From Anaeramoeba flamelloides (lineage: Eukaryota > Metamonada > Anaeramoebidae): a stretch of DNA of 64,000 nucleotides. The notes beneath the pieces were generated by a model. It made no database searches. It was not told where the DNA came from and worked only from the letters and a program-made list of their open reading frames with translations. This document shows positions 22,600-32,729 of the stretch, in pieces; position 1 is the first letter of the stretch; each line of letters opens with the position of its first letter. The stretch lies in NCBI GenBank assembly GCA_027625915.1, contig JANTQA010000012.1, positions 4,548,501-4,612,500 on the forward strand, in the 5' to 3' direction. The position numbers and the translations under genes were made by a program.

Positions 22600-22850
22600 C
22601 TAATCACCTATATCTTGTTAAAATTTCTCGAATAGAATGTGAAACTTTTTAAAGTATTTTATTTTTTAAAAAATCATTTTTATCCAAATCATATTGCCAA
22701 TTTTAATTAAAATTTCGAAACTGCCCCTTTAAAAAAACGTTTACCCCCATTTTTTGGAATATTTTGATTAATATATTTTGAAATAGATTAATTATCATTG
22801 ATTCAATCAGTATTAATATACCCACCGAATTTTATCATATAAATTTCTGA
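22600..22850. repeat. Dispersed repeat R7, copy 1
   Basis: Matches 41860-42100 in the same orientation. Shared blocks are AATAGAATGTGAAACTT, CATATTGCCA, CATTTTTTGGAA, ATATTTTGAAATA and TTGATTCAATC. No coding sequence identified. Confidence 0.5.
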
Positions 22851-23053
22851 AATAAAAATACTTCTGAAGAATATATTATTAAAAAATATTAAAAAAAAAA
22901 ATTACCAATTTTTTGAAAAGTTCTGAAGCTTTCAATTGTATTTAAAGTGTTTGAAAAAAATGAAAATGAGATAAATTAAAATTGAAATATCTTTCTTATA
23001 AGGTAAAGAAAAATAAATTCAAAAAATGGATAAAACGAGAAGAATTTAGTACG

Positions 23054-23480
23054 TTAGACACCAAATAGATTTTTAATCTCCAACATAAATGTCAAACATT
23101 AATGTTGAGTGATTACGACGAGATATTGAAGAATGAAAATAATTATTTTTTTTTTTTTTTTGGTTTTTATTGTTTGTTATTCTTTGAAAACCACAAACCC
23201 AAGGCATTAGAAACACACAATTGAATACAGCTATCTAATTAGTTTTAAATTTTCACTTAATAATTAGTGAATATTTGTGAAACACACAATGAAATTGAAG
23301 GATTTTTTCCAGAAATAAATATCACTCTAAATAAGAACTCTCTGGTTTGTGGGCTTTTACAAAATAACAAAAAAATTAATCAAAAAAATATAATTATTTT
23401 CATTTTTCAATATCTTATCGTAATCACTTAAACCAATATTAATATTGACATTTCTTTATTTTGGGTTTGCCTGGTGTATA
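23054..23480. mobile_element. Inverted-repeat element (MITE-like)
   Basis: The left end TTAGACACCAAATAG and, reversed, the right end TTATACACCAGGCAAAC begin arms of roughly 100 bp. Inside the arms, AGTGATTACGACGAGATATT pairs with AATATCTTATCGTAATCACT. The loop of about 230 bp has no coding capacity. Target duplication unclear. Confidence 0.6.
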
Positions 23481-24649
23481 AAAAGGTAAGAGCATTGCGA
23501 ATAAAGCCAATTAGAGAAATGAAGATCAAGAAATATGATGACATGCTTGATAATAAAGACAATTCTCGTATACTCTCAGATATAACTGAGAAAAAATTTT
23601 ACAATAATTTGAATAGTTGTCTCCAGAAATTATTCGTATTATGGATAAGTTTGATTTAAATCCACGAACAAACCAAAAAAAAAAAAAAAATATTTGATAT
23701 TTCGATTATATACTAGTTTCCAGTTAAAGGGGGTACAGTTGTAATGGACGAACCATATGAAACGACCTCAATTCAAAATTTGTGGTTTATTTTTCCTCTA
23801 TTTGAAATTAATTTGTTATTTTTATGAAGAAAGGAATGGTTGTGTGAGTTTCTTCTCTTTAAAGTTCTGATCATTAAAGTATGGAAGGTTTTTTTTAACC
23901 TCAAAATGTTGTTCTGCAATTTTCAATTTTTAGTATTTCTTCATTGGGTAATAATTCCTCTAATCTTGGAACTATTTCAAAGCTAAAGCATTATTTAAAG
24001 AGGTGTGTTGTTCTAACTGATGTTGTTGAGTGTGAGTTTTGAAGATCATTTTTATTGTCTCTATTTGAAAATTTGGTTTCTTTGGATTTTTTTATTGGTC
24101 AAAAATTACTTTAAATGTATTTGTCAAATTAAAAACTTTTTAAAAATCAAAAATTGAAATAGAATTAAATCAAAGACTCAAAATGAATTCTACCTTGATG
24201 AAATTGAATTAATATTTTAAAAAGAATTATTTCAGATATCTAATATTACTTATTATTGGATATTTTTTGAGATTGTAGAATGGGATTATTGTTTACAATA
24301 AAACCCCTTTATATAATATTTTGAAGAATTGATAGATCTTGCATTTTTCTTCTTATAATTCTAGTAGTATTTGGGATAAATAAAACCAAATATAGAATTT
24401 TATCAAAATTGGTTCATTATTAAAGAATTGACAAAAAAAATCGAGGCCGACCCTATGTGTTTAATGGATTTGAATAAATATTAGAAGAAAAACTTTTCAA
24501 AATTTCAATCAATTTTTTCACATTTTTTCTTTTTTTCAATATTTGTATTGATACATAATTGTTTTGCAATTTTATTTTGTATTGCAAAATCGATAGTCAC
24601 TTGGTTGTCAAAACATGTTATTCTAATCTTATTGAAACAGTGGAAACGA

Positions 24650-24990
24650 ATGTAGAAAAATTATATTGATTTCTATTGTAACTTGTATTTGATCTTTCAA
24701 TTGGAGATCAAAATGAACATTCTTGTTTTTTTTTCAAAAAATTATCCCTTAGAAGTTGAGTTTTTCAATTTTTTAAGAAAAGATATAATCTCTCTAGATT
24801 TAAAGATTTTACTCCGATAGGGATACCAACAAGTATTTTCTCATGGGTATTGTTCTACTTATTTCTTCTTTAATTCTTAAAAGATCGATTGTAAAAAATA
24901 ATTGGAATTTGGAAAAAAAAAATTTTTTTTGGATATACTCCTTTGACGGAAACAAAGTTTATATTGCGACTTCATTTTGTGCCACCGTCC
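24650..24990. repeat. Dispersed repeat R6, copy 1
   Basis: Matches 38690-38975 in the same orientation. Shared blocks are CAAAATGAACATTCTTGTTTT, AAAGATCGATTGTAAAAAATAA and TCCTTTGACGGAAACAAA. A 64-codon open frame (24843-25037) lies in it but is not conserved in the other copy. Confidence 0.5.
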
Positions 24991-25112
24991 GTAAAAAGGC
25001 TTTTGTAGATCATAAATCTAAAAATTTAAAAAGATGATTTTGTTGCTGTTTATTAATTAAAGTTGTCATTAAAAGATTAACAAATCTTTGTGATAAATAA
25101 ACGACTAGTCAG

Positions 25113-26768
25113 TTAAAAAGATAAATTCCAAAGAATCCAATCAAAATTAAAAACATCTGGCTGACCTTCATGGGGGATATTATCACAAACGTCTGGAGCT
25201 GTACTCCAAGAGAAAACAGGCTGTTGGTCGTGGGTGGGACCCAATTGTGCCCAGATGTGTTCCATTAACAAATTTGATTGCGAGGTGACCTTAGCATCTA
25301 AGCCACCAAAGCAACTTTTTTGTGCCCAAGGGTTGCCACCTAATTCGATGGGTATAGCGTTAGTGATCAAATCCTTTCGTGACGATATTGCGTTTGCTGC
25401 GTTACCGTCTGATAAGGGGTCGTTTTGCCAATCGTTATACCTCATCAAGTTTTTCATCGTTTGCACGTTATACACATCGGATTGGTTTCTTGCAAAGATT
25501 TTGCTTCGTGGGTGGCCGTCAAAGGTAAACCAGTTGCCCCATTTCTTTACTGCGGTGTTGTATCCAAGGGAATTAAAAACCTCTGGGAACCGTGGGATGT
25601 TATAGCTTGCGACATAGCCATTTTCCAAGAGCTCCTCTGTAAGATCCATGGTTAAAACAAACTCTGTGCACTGCTCTGCGCACCACACCAAATCGGTTTT
25701 TGATCCTTCAAAGAACTTCTTATAATCGACAACTAGCCAATCACAATTGTACGTTCCTGAATTGTGTTGCTTAAAGCAGTCAGTCCAGTCTTGGCCGTTT
25801 TTTGCGATCAAATTGCAAGTGAGCGCACGAGCCCAGGTAAATACAGTTTCATAATTGGGGAAGCCCCTCATTGCATTTTCTTTCGAGCTCAGATTAAAGT
25901 TATCAAAGGTTGTTTCAAGAACAACCCTTTCGCGATCAAGTTGATAAAATGAATCAAGCGACGCGACAATCCCCGGGTATCCAGAAAACAGGGAGCTGCC
26001 AGAGTGAACAGTGCGGAAGTTGTGTTGATAATGCTTTAATTCACGTACCAGCGAATACCATGTGTTCCATGTTGCCTGCCCGCTGAAAATATCTGGATCG
26101 TCATCAGCAAATCGATCTTTGCTATTCTTACCCGGATCCACAAACTTGACAAACCCCGAGCAATGGTCGAATTGTGAGTGATCGTTTGCCGGCTTGTTGT
26201 GCTTGTCTTTCACGAAAATTTCCTGTAAATCACCGACGTCGCCTTGTGAATTGTAAATTATTAAAGCGTTATAGTCGATCCCACTTTGCTTTTCCCGATT
26301 GATCCCATCGGCCACTCCTTGTATTTGCTTGTACCATAACGAAATGCTTTTCCAATAATCAGAGTCTTGGTTCGAACTGATTTGTTGGTTGATATAGTTC
26401 AGATTGTTTTTAAAATAAGTTACGATCTCTGTTGGGATCCCCTTAGGAAACTGCATTGTGATCCAATTCGAATAGGACTGTAAAATCCTTTCGCGACTGA
26501 CTATGCCCTCCAATAGTCCCATCGCATAAGCACGGTTGCCGTCGTCTATTCCTTCGTAGTGTTCGCCATTGCTCCGTAATGAGATTTTGTACCACCCATC
26601 GACTTCGATCGTGTCTTCATAAAAGCCCGTTGCTAAACCTTTGATATCCAGTTTCTCCGCATACGAGTATTTGCTTTCTTGCGTGTCATAATAAATGGTT
26701 CCAAAATGGACCTGACACAAGACAGTAATCAAAATTAATGATAATAGTAAGAAAATTCGAAGATTCAT
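25113..26768 (-). CDS. Phospholipase B-like protein (PLBD family, Ntn hydrolase)
   Basis: 551 residues in one exon, the normal length for this family of secreted or lysosomal amidases/phospholipases. An N-terminal signal peptide is clear (residues 1-18, MNLRIFLLLSLILITVLC). Family blocks are in order: NRAYAMGLLEG (79-89), YNSQGDVGDLQE (172-183), HCSGFVKFV with the candidate nucleophile Cys203 (202-210), SGQATWNTWYSL (229-240), FSGYPGIVASLDSFYQL (261-277) and VVLETT (282-287). PLBD proteins are cleaved next to the nucleophilic Cys to expose an N-terminal nucleophile. The C-terminus ends FNFDWILWNLSF. Higher GC than its surroundings, with no introns seen, unlike most neighbours. Which lipid or amide it hydrolyses cannot be read from sequence. 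Antisense open frames are shadows. Confidence 0.95.
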   Translation of the reverse strand: MNLRIFLLLSLILITVLCQVHFGTIYYDTQESKYSYAEKLDIKGLATGFYEDTIEVDGWYKISLRSNGEHYEGIDDGNRAYAMGLLEGIVSRERILQSYSNWITMQFPKGIPTEIVTYFKNNLNYINQQISSNQDSDYWKSISLWYKQIQGVADGINREKQSGIDYNALIIYNSQGDVGDLQEIFVKDKHNKPANDHSQFDHCSGFVKFVDPGKNSKDRFADDDPDIFSGQATWNTWYSLVRELKHYQHNFRTVHSGSSLFSGYPGIVASLDSFYQLDRERVVLETTFDNFNLSSKENAMRGFPNYETVFTWARALTCNLIAKNGQDWTDCFKQHNSGTYNCDWLVVDYKKFFEGSKTDLVWCAEQCTEFVLTMDLTEELLENGYVASYNIPRFPEVFNSLGYNTAVKKWGNWFTFDGHPRSKIFARNQSDVYNVQTMKNLMRYNDWQNDPLSDGNAANAISSRKDLITNAIPIELGGNPWAQKSCFGGLDAKVTSQSNLLMEHIWAQLGPTHDQQPVFSWSTAPDVCDNIPHEGQPDVFNFDWILWNLSF

Positions 26769-27989
26769 ACAAGTTTTTATTTCTTATTTTTTTTTGTTTT
26801 TTTCAACAAATCAAAAAAGGAAAAAATGAATTTTAATTCACAACAAAAAAGTTCATTTGTTTCTTTTATTTCCAAGACTGTTTGTGGAATAATATTGGAA
26901 AACAAAATTTTCTTTCAACTTTTCCAAAAAATATTTGCAGAATCAGGTTTTTTCCAAATTTTTAATTCTGTTATCAAGCTTAGCGCTTTAATTTTCTTTC
27001 TAGAAATATTTAAAGTTTGGTATTTTATTTTAATTATTGAGGGTGGTTTTTGTAAAGTCGAATAAAACTTTTGATCTTTTTTTTTATGCTTAACAATATC
27101 ACACAATCATGGTTTAAGCGAATCGTAACTCTTATTTATTTTTATTTCACAAAGGTAATTGACAAATTATTTTCACAATGATAAGTTGGAGATTGATAAG
27201 TGTCCTCATTTAACAACTTTAGAAAAAAGATTTGTATTTTTGAAAAGAATTCCTTTTTCGAAATTATTTTTTCAGTCAAAAGCATTGATCTTTTTAAGTT
27301 AGATTTTCGATCTATTGAGAAAAAGAAAAATTTGCAAAACAATTTAATTTTGAAGAAATCTCACTTTGAGTAATTTCTGTCACATTTTTTGAAGAAACAA
27401 ATAACCTTGGATATTTAATCTTTGTGAAAAAATACTTGTAAAAATAATCAAATATTGAATCCTTGAAGATCTAAAAAATTAGTACATTTATTTTATCTAC
27501 AAATACTTTATTGTATTTCTTGAAATTTAAAAGATAAGGTCAAATTCTTTTTCAAATATTAAGAGTATAAACAAGGAACTATTATTATTTAATTTATTTG
27601 ATAATATTTATTATAATATTTTTTTTATTATTAGAAATATGCATTTGAATTCGTTTTATTTGTTGCAAAATCTTGAAAAAATTTACAAATAATTGTAAAA
27701 CCGCCATGATAAATTTAATCCTTGGGTTGTTAATGACTTACTGAAATAATTAAGATTGGGTTATTAATTATTGATTATAAATAATCAAATTAAAAAGTAT
27801 TTCTCTAAATTATTAGTTAAAATTTACAGTTTTAAAAAAGTATTTTTGGAGAATTTTTAAATCAATGGTTTGACTGATTTTCTCTTATTTTTTTGTCCAG
27901 CAAAAAAAAAAAATTGTTTTAAACTGTTTTTTTAATAAAGAAATTATATTTTTTTCAAGTTAAAAATAATTATTGTAATTTTTTTTGAA

Positions 27990-28330
27990 ATAAAGTAAAT
28001 TTTTTATACTTAGTTATTGAAATACCTACGAGTTTTCTTTTTAGAAAGTATATTTTTGTAGAAGTCCTTCACAGATAGTTTTATTTCTTTCTTTTTCAAA
28101 GAAAATCATTTTTTTTTGAAATAATTCAGAAAATTTTGTTTTTGAACTTTTAAAAAATGAAAAATAAGAATCAGACTTTTAAATAAAAAAATAAATCATT
28201 TATGAAAATGGGAATTAAAATAAGTTTTTTATTGTATTATCCGACTTTTTACCCTATTTTTTAAATTTCAAGATACTTTAAAAGTTTTTTTGAATTTGAT
28301 ATTTAATTTACTTTGAAGATTTTTTTAGTA
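27990..28330. repeat. Dispersed repeat R8, copy 1
   Basis: Matches 58110-58460 in the same orientation. Shared blocks are CTTCACAGATAGTTTTATT (variant), CAAAGAAAATCATTTTTTTT, TTTTGAACTTTTAAAAAAT and TTGATATTTAATTTACTTTG. No coding sequence identified. Confidence 0.6.
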
Positions 28331-28439
28331 TACTGGCTACTAAAGGTTCTAGTAACATTATATGGATTTGGTCAATACTCAAAATGTAACTAGAAAATAA
28401 AAATATATCATGAAATTGTCCTTCTTTTGGTTGAAAAAA

Positions 28440-28800
28440 TTTAAATAACGTAAAAAGAATCCTTGAGATCCTGGTTTGTCAAAAAACCAAGTAAAAAAAA
28501 ACCTTTTCAAAGATTTCTTAATTCTAAAAATTCAATTTCTAATGTTAAAAAAAAAACTCCTCTTTTCTCAAATCCAAAAAATCAAATTTTATAAAAAAAA
28601 TCATCTTTCATATTTGATATTTCCAAAGTGTTCATTTTCTCCAATTTGTTCAAAAAACTGTTTTCTTTAAATATACAAACAATTTAATAGATTTAATCAA
28701 ATCTGTGGTTATTTTTTAAATCTCTATATTTAGCAGAGTTAGAACATATTATATTCCTTTGATAAAAATAACTCATTTAAACAAATATAAACTTGAAAAT
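28440..28800. repeat. Dispersed repeat R5, copy 1
   Basis: Matches 57500-57960 and 62150-62580. The best block is CAATTTAATAGATTTAATC followed by TGTGGTTATTTT, then GATAAAAATAACTCATTT, preceded by an A-rich stretch that gives lysine-rich open frames in all copies. Confidence 0.55.
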
Positions 28801-29956
28801 TAAAATTTTCACTTTTTGACATTATCCAAGAAGATTCAAAAATAAAATTATTTATCTTGGTTTTCTTTACCGCTTTATCTTTTAGTATACAAAGCACCTG
28901 TAGAAATAGAATTCACTAATTTGTTTTAATACATAAAATCAGATACCATAATAGAACGTTCAGTTGATTTGTTTTATCTACTTTGAGAAATGTTAAATGG
29001 TTCTTTACCTTTGATTCTTATCTCAAAAATCTATTGTCGAATTTTAGAATGTGTTGGAAAAAAATTTATTTAATTGTTTTTACAAAGGCTTTTTGATTAT
29101 TTAATAATGAAACAATACCACAACTTAAAAAACCAAAAAGTAATTTTCATGATCGAATTATAAATGTATAAAAAAATAGTGAAAGTGTTAGATTCTGGTA
29201 TAAGACTCTTCTACTAATTGAACTTACTCTGAATAATAAAATGAGCAATCTCTTCTTGATTGAAAAAAAGAGAGATTGAAAAACTATGCTTGAATCTATT
29301 ATTTTATGTTAAACCTTTTTCTGAAAATTTTGGATTTAAACTGTGGTTTTTTAAAAAATGGAAAGATACAAGCGAACATTTTCACCCAAGAGAATTAAAA
29401 ATATAGAACGAGTTTATCGGTATCTATTTTACTGGATATTTTCATTGTGAGTATATGAAATAGGCTAATAAGTTGATATCAATGGTTTATTCCCCAATTG
29501 ACAAATAATGTTTTTGTGAATGTCCACTCAACAAATCAACCCTGTATATAACAAAAAAAAAATTATCTTTTGATCTGATCATTGGTTTAATCTCTCTTTT
29601 TTTTTTGATTTAGGTTTGCAACTTTTTACAATCAAAAATAAAGAATTTGATTTTAAGACAATCTTTTTGAAAAATCTTGATGTAATTGAAATAACAAAAA
29701 GATAATTTAGACTCTAGTATTCTCGAACATTTTTTAATCCCTTTTTGAATTCTTATTATCTTCAAAAAAATCTGGTTATTTTGATTATATTTCCTAACAA
29801 TCTTAATTAAATTTATAATTTTTGAAAAAAAAGTGTCTCACTATTTTAACATTCGACACATTTTTTTTTCAAAATTGCAAGGCCTGTAAAATTAAAATTT
29901 CTCGACTTCATGTTCATTCTACCTTTTTTTTTTTTTTTTTATGTTGAGTATAACAG

Positions 29957-30139
29957 TTAGTTCCAACTTTAAGAAAAAAACTTTGAACGAAATTTAAGGA
30001 ACAAAAAAATCTCAAATTAAGACACAAAATTCGGATTTTAGTAAAATAATTTGTGTAAAAAACAATTCCAATAAATGTGCCTTAATTTGAGATTTTTTTA
30101 TGCCTCAAATTTCGTTGAAAGTTTGTTCCTTAAAAATGA
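29957..30139. mobile_element. MITE family 3, copy 2
   Basis: Foldback with arms AACGAAATTTAAGGAAC and, reversed, AACGAAATTTGAGGCAT. The inner arms ATCTCAAATTAAGACAC and GCCTTAATTTGAGATTTT also pair. The centre TAGTAAAATAATTTGTGT is shared with the copy at 8261-8436. Confidence 0.7.
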
Positions 30140-30860
30140 AAATGACTATATAGAATTTAGGAAAAGTTTACAAATATCCTTATATATCGTCTGGAAAGAG
30201 AAGGTGGATTTGAGAAGAAATAAAAAAGTCTATTTTAACTTTACTTTGTTTTTATCAAAAATTCATTTAAAGTTTTTCGTATAAATAAAAAAAAATTCGA
30301 AATAAATTAAAAAAAATCAAAAATTGGAATATTTTGACCTTGCATCAACAATATAACCAATTAAATCTGTTTTCTATCGGACAATATTATGTTTCAACCC
30401 TCAAAGAAGATAAATTTTGGATAGTTCTTTCGTAACGATTAAAAAATAAAAAATTTAATAAAAAAAAAGGAAAAATTCAAAACAAAAAAAAAAGTCAGGT
30501 TTCAAAAAGTAAAAAGAAATTAATACAAAACTGACACACTTTTTTTTCAGGAACCATTTTTTGATGCAACAATTATGACTTATGGTGCCAAATAATAAAC
30601 TTTGATATTTATCAAAAAAATCATAGCAAAAGCAATTAAAAGCAAAACAAAAAAACTACATTTTTAGATTTTTATTCTGATGAAATAAAAAATTTTTTGT
30701 GTGAAAAAAAAAAAGAATTATAAAGAGTAAATCTTTTTTTGGAATTTAAACAAAAATGTATTTTTATTTCTTACAAAAAATAAATGAACAAATAAATAAA
30801 AAAATGAAAATAATGAAATAAATAATGCAAAAATAATGCAAAAATTTGCTCATTAACAAA

Positions 30861-32391
30861 TTATTTATTAGCTTTCTTACTTTTTTGGTTTTTATTTTGA
30901 TCCAGATCTTTTGGTTTACGTCTTCTCCTTGCATTGATGAACCAATTGTTGACTTGTTTTAATGTTAATTCTGTTTTTTAAGATAAAAGAAAAAGATATT
31001 GATCAAAATTTACAGAAAAAAAAAAAAATAATAATAATTGTTGGAAAATTAGAATTCGGAAACTAGTTGAATGTAAAGACCTTTTGCAAAAATAAAAACA
31101 AAAAAGTTTTCAGAGGCCAACACCAATTGATTCAAATTATTAAACCATGGCCATGTTATGTTCTCATTTAAAAACTAAAAATTTTCAATTTTTGAAAACT
31201 ATTTGACAATGACGACAAAAAAAAAAAAAAAAAAAAAAACAAAAACAAACGAGTTTTGTCAACTAATATATTCTTTTCAATCTTGGTGGGGAAGGGGTGT
31301 TCTGAATGGCTATCAAACCATTCTTTTAAAATTTTTACAACAGGCTTTGAAAAGTTGGGCCTTGACTTAGGTTTCGCATTATCATTCACGCGAGGTTTAT
31401 TATTTGACTTCGATTTCGGTTTTGGTAGTGTTTTTTTTGTTTTTTTAAGCTTTGTAGTGTATTTTGGTTGTCTACTTGATTTGGTTTTAATTTTGTCTTT
31501 GTGCTTAGCTTTTGTTTTAGTTTTGTATTTAATTTTTTTAATTGGGGTGGTGTTATGATACTCTTTATCAGATTCGTCCGTCTGCTCCCCAAACTCATCC
31601 CCATTGCCGTCTTCCTCTTCATACTCATTGCTGATGAAACTATTGGAGTTATATTTACTTTTTTTTTTTTTTTGTGAGATTTCTGGGCTGGCTTTTTGTT
31701 TTTTTTCATCCAGAGTATTGGGGACTAAGGGTTGATCATTTTCTTTCGAATTTGCATTATGGATCCTTTTACGTTCATTAATTGATTGGAACCTTGGTAA
31801 AAGATTTAATTGATTGATCCTTTCCTTAAAGTTTTTACAGAAAATTGATAGCTCATCAAAATACTGATCTGGTGTTAACTTTTCCAAACCATTTGGTAAC
31901 ATATTTTTTTCAAGTTTTGAGCTTGCTTCTAAGGTACCTCGTTGATTTTCACCATTACCATTGTTCCCATTGAACATAAATGCATTTTTTTCAGAGAGAG
32001 GCTGTTGTTCTGTTTTTTGTTGATCTTGATCTTGATCTTGCACCTGTTGTTGTGCGTTTTTATAAAATTGGTTCTTGTGAATATTTTTGTTAACTGGCTT
32101 GTCAAGCCCCATTAAAAGCATTTGTTGCTGATAGTTTTCCTTGAATTTCAGTAATTTTTTTTGTTGTGTCTGCTGAAGTTCCTGTTGCTTTTGTTGTTTT
32201 TGATGGATTTGACGTTCTTGAAATTGTTGAGGTTGCTGTGGTTGAGTAAAATCTTCAAATTTGATCATTTGGTTGTTAATTTGCATTTGATCATTTGTTT
32301 GGATGTTTGGCTGTTCGTTTTTAATTTGACTTGGAATTGAATTCATTTTCCAATCCCAACCATTTGGTTGTTTTGGAAAATAATTGTTCAT
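30861..32391 (-). CDS. TALE-class homeodomain transcription factor
   Basis: Two exons: 31251-32391 and 30861-30970, joined over a 280-bp intron (GTTTGT...AACAG) in phase 1, giving 416 residues. The N-terminal half is low complexity: Gln-rich (QQPQQFQERQIHQKQQKQQ, about residues 50-75), Asn-rich and acidic (EYEEEDGNGDEFGE), then Lys-rich nuclear-type sequence. The homeodomain crosses the intron: ILKEWFDSHSEHPFPTKIEK before it, and LTLKQVNNWFINARRRRKP after it. The three-residue loop extension (SHSEHPFPTK) and the WFINARRR recognition helix define TALE (PBX/MEIS/KNOX-like) proteins. The codon split by the intron gives Gln, which fits the helix. It ends KSKKANK. Partners and targets cannot be deduced. 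Introns inside the homeodomain helps confirm the gene model. Confidence 0.93.
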
Positions 32392-32576
32392 TTTTGAAAT
32401 TGGAATGTATGATGAAAAGAGAATTACTGTTTTAGTTTGAAGAGGAAGGGGGCAGTTGCTTCGAAAAAAGTGATGTTTGAATGAAAAAAATAAAGTGTAA
32501 GTTGGGAAGTTAATTGATCACAATTTTTTTTTTTTTTTTGAAATATTTTTTTCTGTGTGCTTTGAGGAAACCAATT

Positions 32577-32729
32577 ATGGCAAAACTTTCACTTCAAGAG
32601 TTCAATTGCAAACGTCAAAAAAAAATTATAACAGAAAGAAGAAAAGAAGAAATACAAAAAAATGAAAATGGAATATCTTTTTTAAGTTTCTCCTTTATTT
32701 TCCAGAAAGAACACTCTGGAGAAACATGA
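32577..32729 (+). CDS. Short hypothetical ORF, divergent from the TALE gene
   Basis: Fifty codons from ATG (MAKLSLQEFNCKRQKKIITE then RRKEEIQKNENG), 185 bp upstream of the homeodomain gene on the opposite strand. The first 32 residues are charged and protein-like; the remainder (ISFLSFSFIFQKEHSGET) may be intron read-through. It may be the first exon of an unrecognised gene sharing a divergent promoter. Confidence 0.3.
   Translation: MAKLSLQEFNCKRQKKIITERRKEEIQKNENGISFLSFSFIFQKEHSGET

Larger units (their letters stand above)
20634..25112. other. Intergenic, several dispersed repeats, no gene recognised
   Basis: Contains an end fragment resembling MITE family 1 at about 21118-21210 (TTACTTTTCATTTTCAGTAAT...CTACAGTAAT), repeat copies at 21590-21910, 22600-22850 and 24650-24990, and the inverted-repeat element at 23054-23480. 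Open frames at 23474 and 24843 lie in repeats and are not called as genes. Confidence 0.5.
26769..30860. other. Intergenic, dispersed repeats, no gene recognised
   Basis: Contains repeat copies at 27990-28330 (R8) and 28440-28800 (R5) and a MITE at 29957-30139. Open frames at 26826, 27142, 28476 and 30075 are AT-rich and without recognisable domains; two of them overlap repeats. Confidence 0.5.

Noticed and set aside
25234-25605. Plus-strand open frames over the phospholipase B-like gene
   Set aside because: Antisense shadows of a gene with all family motifs.
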